From WTFY01 sp965214675 (lineage in GTDB: Bacteria; Pseudomonadota; Gammaproteobacteria; UBA4575), in the NCBI GenBank assembly GCA_965214675.1, contig OZ243969.1, positions 1,798,001 through 1,862,000 on the forward strand: a stretch of 64,000 nucleotides of DNA, in the 5' to 3' direction. A program made the translations under genes and the position numbers. Position 1 is the stretch's first letter, and each line of letters starts with the position of its first letter. Below the pieces are notes generated by a model. It did no database searches and was not told the DNA's origin. It saw only the letters and a list, made by a program, of their open reading frames with translations. Below, one piece after another: positions 52,062-61,046 of this stretch.

Positions 52062-52469
52062 TTACAGGTTGAGATCGAATGTCACGCGGTCCAAAATTTT
52101 ATCCTGCTGTATCGATAGCGTGACTTGCCACTGTCCTCCCATATGGAATTTGATCCCCTCCAGAAGGTACCCACCGTTACCAAGGTTTTGGGTAATCCTG
52201 GGTCGGGTAGGTAGTCCATGGTCATGCTCTGGCATGCCTCCCTCGATTCGGACAATGGCATCGGTGACTGGCTCACCCGAGCGGTGTTGGATGTGAAGGG
52301 TCCAGGCGTGCATGGTGTTGATCACGATTGGATCAAGATGACTGGTGAACCGGACCTCAAAGTGTTGCTTCTCTGTAAGGCGTGACTTCTCAACTCTGGA
52401 CTGTACAGAATGATCTTCAGCCCATACCAGTGTAGAAAACAGGAAAAGTGCGACAAGGACTGTTTTCAT
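52062..52469 (-). CDS. Exported FixH/YtkA-like protein
   Basis: The 135-residue product, read from the ATG at 52469, has a signal peptide (residues 1-17, ending VWA) and a single immunoglobulin-like domain. HAWTLHIQHRSGEPVTDAIVRIEGGMPEHDHGLPTRP (read in parts) contains the His/Met-rich loop typical of FixH/YtkA-like domains that bind copper. It lies between a second exported protein and the di-haem peroxidase. A role in copper handling for the oxidase is inference. Confidence 0.7.
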   Translation of the reverse strand: MKTVLVALFLFSTLVWAEDHSVQSRVEKSRLTEKQHFEVRFTSHLDPIVINTMHAWTLHIQHRSGEPVTDAIVRIEGGMPEHDHGLPTRPRITQNLGNGGYLLEGIKFHMGGQWQVTLSIQQDKILDRVTFDLNL

Positions 52470-52482
52470 CAAGTTCAGGGAT

Positions 52483-53115
52483 TTAGTCAATGCGATGAGG
52501 TCGGTTGATGCCATTCAGAAATCTGCGCATACGGGCGTAACCACCACTCATTAGCCAGTAGTTCAGCTGCAGGAATGCGGCGAGGCCTATAAACCATGGA
52601 ATCAGGCCCCAGTCTGCACCGCCGACCCGAAATGGAAAGATGGCAGTATAGGTATTTCTGCCTGTAGGACTCTTGGCGGTGACAATACCAATAAAATTTC
52701 CCTCCTCAGTAAACTCGTGCAATGCCAGGAACACACCATCTTGCTGGACCTGTGGAGGTTGGTAGAAAACGGTATTACGAGGCAGGTCTTGTTTTATATC
52801 GTTCCAGTTTACGAACCGCCCGTAATTATTTACATCCTTGATGATACGGAATTCAACCGGAACTTCTCTAAGACTGTTATGCAGGTATTCCAGAACAAAC
52901 ACGCTCTCATCCGCGTGGGGTATGTCCTCGCATAATTCCTCATGTCGGCTTATTTGGGGCTGATAGATTTTGAAATGAGCCTTGTAAAAACCTATCTGGA
53001 TGACACAAAGGTCATCCTCCAGAAATACACCCCCATGGGCATGAGCGTTCTGCCATGGCCCTACAGCTAGGAATACCAGAAGAAGTGTTAAGCGTGCCGG
53101 GGAGAAAAGTATCAA
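52483..53115 (-). CDS. Exported protein with C-terminal membrane anchor, unknown function
   Basis: The 210-residue protein has a signal peptide (ending AHAHGG) and a mature part with two Cys (CVIQIGFYKAHFKIYQP, ELCED), a beta-rich middle and one C-terminal membrane helix (about residues 173-192). Its N-terminal mature stretch resembles periplasmic domains encoded with oxidase genes, but I cannot name a family. It sits in the oxidase run before the FixH-like gene. Confidence 0.65.
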   Translation of the reverse strand: MILFSPARLTLLLVFLAVGPWQNAHAHGGVFLEDDLCVIQIGFYKAHFKIYQPQISRHEELCEDIPHADESVFVLEYLHNSLREVPVEFRIIKDVNNYGRFVNWNDIKQDLPRNTVFYQPPQVQQDGVFLALHEFTEEGNFIGIVTAKSPTGRNTYTAIFPFRVGGADWGLIPWFIGLAAFLQLNYWLMSGGYARMRRFLNGINRPHRID

Positions 53116-53282
53116 AAGTCAGGCAGCGTTTTCGCGCGATGTACAGGTGCGGCCAGCATAGCAAACACGCCCGTACTTTTGTGGTCGCTGGATTAGGGTT
53201 TGACTGTACCGACGTCGACTACCCGGCTGGTCTGCATGTCAGAAGGTAATGCATGAGCCTCAGGCTGGCGATACGGGAAAAA

Positions 53283-53648
53283 CTAGTGCCCGGATGCGTG
53301 GTGATGCTCAACAATGGGGGCTTCATCCACCCCGAAAAACTCAGCACGCGACAGATAGGTGTAGTCCCCTTCGATTGACATCATGCCAATGAGAACCAGC
53401 AATGCCAGGGGCGGCAATAAAATCGCCGTGATCAAAGCAAGCCGTTCCCAGGCCATGTGCATGAAAATCGCGACAATGAACCCTGCCTTCAGCATCATGA
53501 AGATCAGAATCAGGTTCCATCTCAGGTACCCCTGCAACTGTAAATAATCCACGAAGTAGGAAGCCGCACTGAATACGAATAACAGCAACCAAATTCCAAT
53601 GTAAATGCTGAGTGGATGTTGTTGACCTTCTTCTGTTGCAGCCGCCAT
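53283..53648 (-). CDS. Cytochrome c oxidase subunit IV family protein
   Basis: This 121-residue membrane protein has three helices (about residues 18-35, 44-62, 72-92). It matches prokaryotic COX4 proteins (HPLSIYIGIWLLLFVFSAASYFVDY read in parts; KAGFIVAIFMHM; end EHHHASGH). It stabilises the haem-copper oxidase. It begins 12 bp after the second subunit III gene. Confidence 0.85.
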   Translation of the reverse strand: MAAATEEGQQHPLSIYIGIWLLLFVFSAASYFVDYLQLQGYLRWNLILIFMMLKAGFIVAIFMHMAWERLALITAILLPPLALLVLIGMMSIEGDYTYLSRAEFFGVDEAPIVEHHHASGH

Positions 53649-53660
53649 GATTGTTGTCTC

Positions 53661-54341
53661 CTACCAAAGATAAAAGAATGCGAAAATAAATACCCAGACC
53701 AGGTCTACGAAGTGCCAGTACAGGCCCGCGATCTCAACGATGTCGTAACCCTTTTTCTCATAGCGCCCGTTCAGGACGCCAACGGCCACGTACGTCAGAT
53801 AGATCACACCGCCGCTTACGTGTAATCCGTGAAATCCGGTGATCATGAAAAATGAAGCACCGAACTGGGCAGCACCAAACGGATTCCCCCACGGGCGAAC
53901 TCCTTCATCAACAATGAGCTTGGTCCACTCGAAGGCTTGCATGCCAACAAACATCAGGCCAAAGCCGGCCGTGACAAGGAGCAGGACAGCAGCTTTCATA
54001 CGATCTTTGCGGTACCCGTAGTTCACGGCCAATGCCATGGTGCCGCTGCTTGTGATCAAGACAAAGGTCATGATCGCAATCAGGATCAGCGGAATTGGAT
54101 CCCCGCCAAAGCTCAGGGCAAAGATCTCGCTGGAATTCGGCCAAGGCACGGTGGAGCTGATGCGCACCTTCATATAGCCCGTCAGGAAAGACGTGAAGAT
54201 AAAGGTGTCACTCAGGAGGAAGATCCACATCATGGCCTTGCCCCAGTGGACCTTGAATACCTCTTTTTCAGCGCTCCAGTCTGATACGAGATCCGTAACG
54301 ACGTCGTTTGCTGCAACTACATCCGCTGTGCTTTGTGCCAT
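53661..54341 (-). CDS. Haem-copper oxidase subunit III (second copy)
   Basis: The 226-residue protein has about five membrane helices and subunit III features: WIFLLSDTFIFTSFLTGYMKVR, TSSGTMALAVNYGYR, GMQAFEWTKL, GFHGLHVSGGVIYL and VEIAGLYWHFVDLVWVFIF. The start is taken at the ATG at 54341. A second, quite different subunit III gene lies directly upstream; carrying two is uncommon. Confidence 0.9.
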   Translation of the reverse strand: MAQSTADVVAANDVVTDLVSDWSAEKEVFKVHWGKAMMWIFLLSDTFIFTSFLTGYMKVRISSTVPWPNSSEIFALSFGGDPIPLILIAIMTFVLITSSGTMALAVNYGYRKDRMKAAVLLLVTAGFGLMFVGMQAFEWTKLIVDEGVRPWGNPFGAAQFGASFFMITGFHGLHVSGGVIYLTYVAVGVLNGRYEKKGYDIVEIAGLYWHFVDLVWVFIFAFFYLW

Positions 54342-54357
54342 GTTCTCCTTGTCCTCT

Positions 54358-55023
54358 TTAAGTAGATAGCAGTAACGCAAACAGGCCTAACCAAACCAGC
54401 AGCAGAAAATGCCAGTAAATGGTACAGAGCTCAACGCTCATTCGAACCTGATAAATTTCTGTTTTGTTCTGTATCCTGAAAACTGTTTTACTCCAGACCC
54501 AAAGTCCGCCCAGTATGTGCAATGCATGTATTGCCGTTAACACATAGAAGAAGGAATTGGCAGGATTTGCAGAAAGGAAGTAACCGTGTTCTTGCAATCC
54601 TTGCCAGGCCCACAGTTGTCCTGCAATGAAGGCAAAGGTTAACAGTCCTGCAATCAGCAAATTGTTTCGTACACCATCGACCTGACTTCCCACTGCCGCA
54701 TTTCGTGCGCGTTGAAAGAACAGGCTTCCCAGGATTAAAAAGGCAGTGTTAAGCCACAGGATCTCCGGCTCAGCCAGCGGGCGCCAGTCACTGAAGTCCA
54801 TGCGCTGAAAATAGGCGCTGACAAACAGCGAAAACAGTGAAGCCGCGACACAAAGGAACACGACGAGACCAATTTTTGCTGCAGGGATGGAGTGCGCTCC
54901 ACCGGCATGGTGTTGGCCGATGGGGCCTTCTTCCGCCCAGGGGTGGACATTGATGGTCTGGTAGATGAGCCAGAACACTACGCCCCCCATGATCAGGGCC
55001 AATACTATCAGTGTCGCAGTCAT
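54358..55023 (-). CDS. Haem-copper oxidase subunit III-like protein (first copy)
   Basis: The 221-residue protein has six or so membrane helices; TAFLILGSLFFQRARNAA, FYVLTAIHALHILGGLWVW and CTIYWHFLLLVWLGLFALL are the subunit III signatures. It is shorter at the N-terminus and clearly diverged from the copy at 53661. It starts three bases after the ctaD stop. It may belong to a split or duplicated subunit III set. Confidence 0.88.
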   Translation of the reverse strand: MTATLIVLALIMGGVVFWLIYQTINVHPWAEEGPIGQHHAGGAHSIPAAKIGLVVFLCVAASLFSLFVSAYFQRMDFSDWRPLAEPEILWLNTAFLILGSLFFQRARNAAVGSQVDGVRNNLLIAGLLTFAFIAGQLWAWQGLQEHGYFLSANPANSFFYVLTAIHALHILGGLWVWSKTVFRIQNKTEIYQVRMSVELCTIYWHFLLLVWLGLFALLLST

Positions 55024-55026
55024 GAT

Positions 55027-56775
55027 CTAAACGTCGCCTTCACCTTTTGTGTACCGGCTGGGGATTTCGGTTTGCGGAATGAAATCTTCCTTGGCGCCAG
55101 GGACACTGTAGGAGTATGCCCAGCGATATACCACAGGCAGCTCCTTGCCCCAGTTTCCGTGCTTTGGAGGGTAATCCGCAGTTTGCCATTCAATCGTGGT
55201 CGCACGCCATGGGTTGCGTGATGACTTTCTGCCTTTGAAAATACTCCAGAAGATATTGATCAGGAACAGGAACTGGGCTGCTGCAACAACCAATGCAGCT
55301 ATGGTAATACTGACGTTCGCTGACTGTACGCTATCCGGCAGGAATTCCGTGGTACCGTTGGCGTAATACCTGCGGGGCACACCCAGTATGCCGATGTAGT
55401 GCATGGGCAGGTAAATCGCATAGGTGCCCAGGAAGGTCAGCCAGAAATGGATTTTCCCCATCGTGTCATTGAGCATCCGCCCGGTGAGCAGGGGGAACCA
55501 GTGATAGATTCCTCCAAATACGACCAGGAAGGGGGACACACCCATCACCATGTGGAAATGGCCGACTACGAAGTAGGTGTCAGAAAGTGGTACATCCACA
55601 ACTACATTTCCCAAGAACAGTCCCGTTATTCCCCCATGGATGAATGTAAAGATAAAACCGATCGAAAACAGCATGGGCACCGTAAGATGTATATTCCCAC
55701 GCCATAGGGTAAGTACCCAGTTGTAAACCTTGATCGCCGTCGGAACTGCAATGATCAGTGTTGTAGTGGCAAAGAAAAAGCCGAAGTACGGGTTCATTCC
55801 ACTGACGTACATGTGGTGCGCCCATACGATGAAGCTCAGGCCTCCGATGGCAACAATCGCCCAGACCATCATGCGGTAGCCAAAGATGTTTTTACGGGCG
55901 TGTGTACTGATCAGGTCGGAAACGATCCCGAATGCGGGTAGCGCCACGATGTAAACCTCCGGATGGCCAAAGAACCAGAAGAGGTGCTGAAACAGTATCG
56001 GACTTCCTCCTTCATGTGACAGGTTCTCGCCCAGCGAAGAGATTGCCGGCATGAAAAAGCTGGTCTCCAGAGTCTTGTCGAGCGTCATCATGATGACGCT
56101 GACGAGCAGTGCCGGGAAGGCCAGCAAACCCAGGATTGTAGCCATGATGATGCCCCAGACAGACAAGGGCATACGCATCAGGGTCATGCCCCGTGTACGT
56201 GCCTGGAATGCAGTTGTGACATAGTTCAGCCCACCCATGGTGAACGCCACAACAAACAAGCCGAGCGATACGGTCATGCAGATGATGCCCCAGTCAGCAC
56301 CCGGCGTACCTTCAGTAATTGCCTGTGGAGGGTACAAGGTCCAGCCTGCACCGGTAGGTCCTTCAGGAACAAAGAAACTCGCACATACCACGATGACTGA
56401 CAACAGGTACACCCAGTAGCTCAGCATATTCATGTATGGAAAGGCCATATCGCGCGCTCCACACATCAGCGGCACAAGGACATTGCCGAATCCACCCAGG
56501 AAAAATGCGGTCAGCATGAAGACAATCATGATCATGCCGTGCATGGTCACCGCCTGGTAGTATTCGTCAGGCTGTATAAAGTCAAATACGCCCGGATAAC
56601 CCAGTTGTAATCGCATCAGGCCAGACAGGATCAGGGCAATCACTCCGACAGCAGTAGCAGTTATGATGTACTGGATACCAATGATCTTGTGATCTTGGCT
56701 CCAGACATACATACCAATCCATGTCTTCGGATGGGCAAGTTCTTGCTCTTTATCAGCTAATGCAACGTGTGCCAT
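55027..56775 (-). CDS. ctaD: Cytochrome c oxidase subunit I
   Basis: This 582-residue catalytic subunit reduces O2 at a haem-CuB centre and pumps protons. Visible are HGMIMIVFML with a haem ligand, GGFGNVLVPLMCGARDMAFPYMN (read in parts), the cross-linked His-Tyr motif WFFGHPEVYI, the CuB histidines in WAHHMYVSG, and HFHMVMG with the final haem ligands. It has about 12 helices plus a C-terminal tail. It lies between the subunit II and III genes. Confidence 0.96.
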   Translation of the reverse strand: MAHVALADKEQELAHPKTWIGMYVWSQDHKIIGIQYIITATAVGVIALILSGLMRLQLGYPGVFDFIQPDEYYQAVTMHGMIMIVFMLTAFFLGGFGNVLVPLMCGARDMAFPYMNMLSYWVYLLSVIVVCASFFVPEGPTGAGWTLYPPQAITEGTPGADWGIICMTVSLGLFVVAFTMGGLNYVTTAFQARTRGMTLMRMPLSVWGIIMATILGLLAFPALLVSVIMMTLDKTLETSFFMPAISSLGENLSHEGGSPILFQHLFWFFGHPEVYIVALPAFGIVSDLISTHARKNIFGYRMMVWAIVAIGGLSFIVWAHHMYVSGMNPYFGFFFATTTLIIAVPTAIKVYNWVLTLWRGNIHLTVPMLFSIGFIFTFIHGGITGLFLGNVVVDVPLSDTYFVVGHFHMVMGVSPFLVVFGGIYHWFPLLTGRMLNDTMGKIHFWLTFLGTYAIYLPMHYIGILGVPRRYYANGTTEFLPDSVQSANVSITIAALVVAAAQFLFLINIFWSIFKGRKSSRNPWRATTIEWQTADYPPKHGNWGKELPVVYRWAYSYSVPGAKEDFIPQTEIPSRYTKGEGDV

Positions 56776-56862
56776 TCTGGCTTCTCCTCATCGGTATGCT
56801 ACCGGGTACTGTATTCGTTTCGTGTCTTGTCTTCAAATAGGGTTGTGGAATTGGTCGCCCGG

Positions 56863-58224
56863 TTAAAACGTGTTGATATATGCAACCAGGTCATTGATTT
56901 TCTTATCATTCAGACTGAGCACCATGGACTCCATTTGTCGTCCGGTAGCATCCTGCGGGTGCTGTGCGCCACGTACCCCGTGTTTGAAATTCTTGAGCTG
57001 GGTTACCATGTACCAGTCACTCATGCCGGCAAGACGCGGTGCATTCACAGCCCAGCGGCCTTCACCCTGCTTGCCATGACACTTTCCACATGTAGTGTAC
57101 AAGTCGCGACCATTTTTCACATCGCCCTGGACAGTCTGGGCCGCCGGCTCATCGGGCAAGGTCTGAATGTATGCAGCGATATCTCGAATCAAGGTCTCAT
57201 TAACCAGCCCTGCTGCCATCGGTGCCATCTGTTGACCCAGGAGGTCTTCGGGGTTTGAGCCTCGGATGCCGTCCCTGAAATAGGTCAACTGGCGTTCCAA
57301 ATACCAGTCTTCCTGACCACTCAGCTTGGGTGCATTAAGTGCTTGAATACCCTCACCCTGTATGCCGTGGCACGCCGCACAAACCTGGTAATGGGCCTTG
57401 CCTGCCTCAGCATGCCCCGGCTTCTGCGCAACCAACATCGCATAGGTAGGTTGATGGGCGAGCCATTCATTAAATTGTTCCTCTTCGACTACGGTGACCT
57501 TGCCACGCATGGTGTGATGACCGATACCACAAAGTTCTTCACAAAGAATCTCAAAGGTACCGAGACGCGTGGGGGTTAGCCATATCCAGGGAACCATGCC
57601 AGGGACCAGGTCCATCTTCACTCGAAACTGCGGTACTGTGAAATTGTGCAACACATCCTTGGAACGCAGCAGGAACTTGATCGGCAGACCTATCGGAATA
57701 TGGACTTCGTTACCTTCGATGAGGACATCATCCTGTCCGTACGGATCTTCTTCGTTCATCCCGAAGGGGTTGTCAATACTGATCTTTCGGTTGTCTGAGG
57801 TGCCAAGCTGCCCGTCCTTGCCGGGGAAACGAAAGCTCCATTGCCACTGTTGCCCGACGACCTCTACAATTGCAGCGTTCTCCGGAGGGGAAACAAATTT
57901 GCCCCATACAATAAGTCCGGGAGCAAGCATGGCCACCACTCCTACGGTGGTAATTGCAGTTAGCCAGCCTTCCAGTTTTTTGTTTTCAGGTTCGTAGCTG
58001 GCACGTTGATTCTTGCCTTTGTTACGGTATTTGATAATGCAGTACGCCATGAACAGGTTGGCTGCGACAAAAACCACACCACACACAATGAAGGTGATCG
58101 TAACTGTCGTATCGATGGCTCCCCAGTTCGAAGCGATTTCCGTGAAGTACCACGGGCTCATGAAATGGAATACAACGGAACCAACTACCAAAAAGATTAA
58201 TATGATGGCCATAGCCATGTTCAA
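56863..58224 (-). CDS. ctaC: Cytochrome c oxidase subunit II fused to two cytochrome c domains
   Basis: The 453-residue protein has two N-terminal membrane helices and the cupredoxin domain with the CuA motif CEELCGIGHHTMRG near residue 228. Two cytochrome c domains follow, with motifs CAACH near 279 and CGKCH near 378. One cytochrome domain is common in caa3 oxidases; two is rarer and suggests several electron entry steps. It begins the oxidase core and follows cyoE by 59 bp. Confidence 0.94.
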   Translation of the reverse strand: MNMAMAIILIFLVVGSVVFHFMSPWYFTEIASNWGAIDTTVTITFIVCGVVFVAANLFMAYCIIKYRNKGKNQRASYEPENKKLEGWLTAITTVGVVAMLAPGLIVWGKFVSPPENAAIVEVVGQQWQWSFRFPGKDGQLGTSDNRKISIDNPFGMNEEDPYGQDDVLIEGNEVHIPIGLPIKFLLRSKDVLHNFTVPQFRVKMDLVPGMVPWIWLTPTRLGTFEILCEELCGIGHHTMRGKVTVVEEEQFNEWLAHQPTYAMLVAQKPGHAEAGKAHYQVCAACHGIQGEGIQALNAPKLSGQEDWYLERQLTYFRDGIRGSNPEDLLGQQMAPMAAGLVNETLIRDIAAYIQTLPDEPAAQTVQGDVKNGRDLYTTCGKCHGKQGEGRWAVNAPRLAGMSDWYMVTQLKNFKHGVRGAQHPQDATGRQMESMVLSLNDKKINDLVAYINTF

Positions 58225-58283
58225 GACTCCTTAGTCATTACAATACGGCGGCTACACTGGATTCAGCAGTGTGCGCATCCGGA

Positions 58284-59186
58284 TTACCAAATAATTCCAC
58301 CACTGCATCTACAGTCCACAAATATCAGGGTGAACAGTCCCAGCAAGTAAAAAATAGAGAAACCGAATAATCTGCGCGTGCTTTGATGCGTAATTGGTTT
58401 GCGCGCAAAGTCTATTGTCAAAAGTAAATACGCCAGTCCTAGTACAACACTGAGCACAAGATAAGTGGGGCCAACCACTTGTAGCCAGTACATGGTGGTA
58501 CTTACGGGAATTAGGACTATCGTGTACAGCAGCATTCGAATCTTCGTGGCCTGTTGCCCATTGGTCACAGGCAGCATGGGGAGCCCTGCCTGGCGGTACT
58601 CATCAGCTCGCAAGAGAGCCAGTGCCCAAAAATGTGGAGGCTGCCAAATGAACATGATCAGAAACATGGCCAATGCTGGCAAGCCCACGTCGTTTGTAAC
58701 CGCTACCCAGCCAATGACGGGCGGCAGTGCACCGGCCACACCACCAATTTCAGTGCACAGGGGTGATGAGCGTTTCAGCCATACGGTGTAGATCATCACG
58801 TAAAAATAGGTCGTCGCAGCTGCAAGATATGCTGTCAGGGGGTTCACCAGATAAAAAAGAATTGCAAATGACCACAGACTGAGCATTACGCCCAGCCACA
58901 AGGCCTGCTGCGGATGCAGGCGGTAACAGGGTAATGCGCGCATGCGGGTTCTCGCCATACGCTTATCCACTTCCCTATCTACATAATTGTTGAGTGCACC
59001 ACTTGCGGAGGATGCAAGACCCGTTCCCAACAAGGTGAAGATGATCAGATCCAAAGTTACAGCACCATTCCCAGCCAGCCACATCCCTGTAAATGTGGTG
59101 ACCAGCACAAGTATGGTGATCCGTGGCTTGCACAACTCAACAAAGTCACTTGCCTGGTCACGTACGGCTGTAATGGTGGCATTCAC
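58284..59186 (-). CDS. cyoE: Protohaem IX farnesyltransferase
   Basis: CyoE/CtaB adds a farnesyl tail to haem b to make haem O. The 300-residue membrane protein has the prenyl-diphosphate binding motif NNYVDREVDKRMARTRMRALP (read in parts), a DxxxD-like second motif and about nine helices. It is the first gene of the leftward oxidase run. CtaA, needed for haem A, is not in the window, so haem O or A use cannot be settled. Confidence 0.93.
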   Translation of the reverse strand: MNATITAVRDQASDFVELCKPRITILVLVTTFTGMWLAGNGAVTLDLIIFTLLGTGLASSASGALNNYVDREVDKRMARTRMRALPCYRLHPQQALWLGVMLSLWSFAILFYLVNPLTAYLAAATTYFYVMIYTVWLKRSSPLCTEIGGVAGALPPVIGWVAVTNDVGLPALAMFLIMFIWQPPHFWALALLRADEYRQAGLPMLPVTNGQQATKIRMLLYTIVLIPVSTTMYWLQVVGPTYLVLSVVLGLAYLLLTIDFARKPITHQSTRRLFGFSIFYLLGLFTLIFVDCRCSGGIIW

Positions 59187-59814
59187 TGTTTAAGACACTC
59201 CCTTGTGAACCGTATGGCACATGAATAAATTTCTCATTGTGAGTTGGCTAGATTGAGATCGTGACTGACCCGTCAGTATGTACAAGGATATTGTGCGGCG
59301 ATCGTGTTGCTACTCTGTGTGCTTACGAATTGAACCAAAAATTGTATTGCTGGGGTATTCCCCACTCTCATGTTTGAATCTCAAGGGACTGCTGCCCAAT
59401 CCCATCAACAACAACTGCAAATTGGCATCTTGATGGCCAGTAACAGCCACGGTTGCCCTGGTCGTGCTACCCAACAGAATGGGCATACTACACTATGTAA
59501 AATCCAATCGACCGCCAAGATACCAAAGTGATCGGGAAAAGGTACCTGCCTGTTATGGATAACCTCTAATTCTACCATATCTTCAGAAAGGGAGATGAAG
59601 CGCAGTGCGGGCCAAAACAGGCAAGTTCCTGGCTCAACCATTGCCGTAGTTCTAGCCAATTTATGTTGACAGATTTCCCCGGAATGTTATTGGTAATAGG
59701 AACCATTTACAACAATATGCTGATCCCCTGCTGGCAGCAGGGAACCTCAAGATGCATTCGCCGTCACGATCACGGTGACCGGCTATCTCAGTCTGTGCAT
59801 GACTCATCCTTTGA
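59187..59814. other. Intergenic region upstream of cyoE
   Basis: About 630 bp without a convincing gene. It should contain the promoter of the oxidase operon. I can see no clear regulator site. Open frames here lack family features. Confidence 0.45.
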
Positions 59815-60120
59815 ATGCCAAAAGTGAAGGAAATTGACCTGCCTCAGTACCTTTGGGAATTCTATCTTGCGTCCGGACCTTCACTGCCCTCAGGTTATGC
59901 GCCTAGTGTTTCTTCGACTGACATGGTGTTTGCCTATCAGGCGGGTGCAGGAGTCAGCTATCAGTTCCGGGACAACCTCGTGTTGTGCCTGGGGTATCGC
60001 TACCCGGTCTCCGACGACCTGAAATTCAAGGGCAGGAGTAATCCTTTTGGCACTACGGTGCACACGAAAACCGACTTCGATGTCCAGTGCATAGAAATTG
60101 GTTTCCGATACCATTTCTGA
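59815..60120 (+). pseudogene. C-terminal fragment of an outer-membrane beta-barrel protein
   Basis: The 101-residue frame reads as the last four strands of an OmpW/Opa-like barrel: GAGVSYQFRDNLVLCLGYRYP and the closing IEIGFRYHF with terminal Phe. There is no signal peptide, and 101 residues are too few for a barrel. It is probably the remnant of a longer gene; no matching N-terminal part is seen upstream. Confidence 0.6.
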
Positions 60121-60164
60121 GGGCCACAGGGTCTAACAGTTTACCCAACAAGGAGCGTGCTCTT

Positions 60165-61028
60165 TTACTGGATGGCTGGTTGACTTGAGAAGGGTTGGCT
60201 GTCACTTGTCCGCGTTCTCAGTTTCAGGCGCTGCAGGATGGCCGTTGCAATTTCTTCGATCGAGATGGAGGTGCTGTCCAGGAAGGGTGTATTGGCAGCC
60301 CTGAAAATAGCTTCTGCGCGGCGTATTTCGAACTCACATTGCTCCAATGAGGAATACCGGCTGTTTGGTCTCCTTTCCTGGCGGATTTTGTGCAATTCAC
60401 CGGGTGACAAGGTGAGTCCGAACAGATGGTCCTGAACGCCCGCGATTGCTCCGGGAAGTGAGCTGCTTTCAAAGTCGGCATCTGCCAGTGGATAATTCGC
60501 AGCCTTGAGGTTGAAATGCATGGCCAGATAGAGGCAGGTTGGCGTTTTCCCGCTTCTCGACACTCCGGTGAGCACGATATCTGCATTCTCCAAATCAGAA
60601 ATTTTTGTTCCATCATCGTGGTTGAGCGTAAAATCCAGTGCTTCGATGCGCTGCACATATTTCAGCGGGCTGCCCACTCCGTGGGTTTCGCCCACCATAT
60701 GCGAAGCATTCATGCCCAGACGCGATTCCAGTAGCGGGATGAACGTAGAAAAAATATCCAGCACCGGAATGTCATGAGATAAGAAGAGGTGGGTAAGGGA
60801 CTTGTCCGCAAGGCTGGTGAACACGATGGGTGGTGTAGGTTCTGAATCCATGATGGTTTTGATATGCGCAATAACGCGCCGCGCCTCCTGTTCACTAGAG
60901 ACAAATGGATAGACCGTTTTGATGAATTCAGTGCCCGGAAACTGCGCAAACAGGGACTGGCCCAGCGATTCGATGGTGATCCCCGTGCTGTCTGAAATAA
61001 AAAACACATTTTGTTTTTTTGTGAGCAT
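60165..61028 (-). CDS. ppsR: Phosphoenolpyruvate synthase regulatory protein
   Basis: PpsR (DUF299) is a bifunctional serine/threonine kinase-phosphorylase that switches PEP synthase off and on by ADP-dependent phosphorylation. The 287-residue protein has FFISDSTGITIESLG at the start, the P-loop GVSRSGKTPTCLYLA near residue 152 and the EIRRAEAIF stretch. The ATG at 61028 gives the family start. It is divergent from its target gene ppsA, with only 18 bp between start codons. Confidence 0.94.
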   Translation of the reverse strand: MLTKKQNVFFISDSTGITIESLGQSLFAQFPGTEFIKTVYPFVSSEQEARRVIAHIKTIMDSEPTPPIVFTSLADKSLTHLFLSHDIPVLDIFSTFIPLLESRLGMNASHMVGETHGVGSPLKYVQRIEALDFTLNHDDGTKISDLENADIVLTGVSRSGKTPTCLYLAMHFNLKAANYPLADADFESSSLPGAIAGVQDHLFGLTLSPGELHKIRQERRPNSRYSSLEQCEFEIRRAEAIFRAANTPFLDSTSISIEEIATAILQRLKLRTRTSDSQPFSSQPAIQ

Positions 61029-61046
61029 GTTGTAAATATACCTGAT

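Noticed and set aside
59405..59659. 84-codon minus-strand frame upstream of cyoE
   Set aside because: No recognisable domain; reads as chance.
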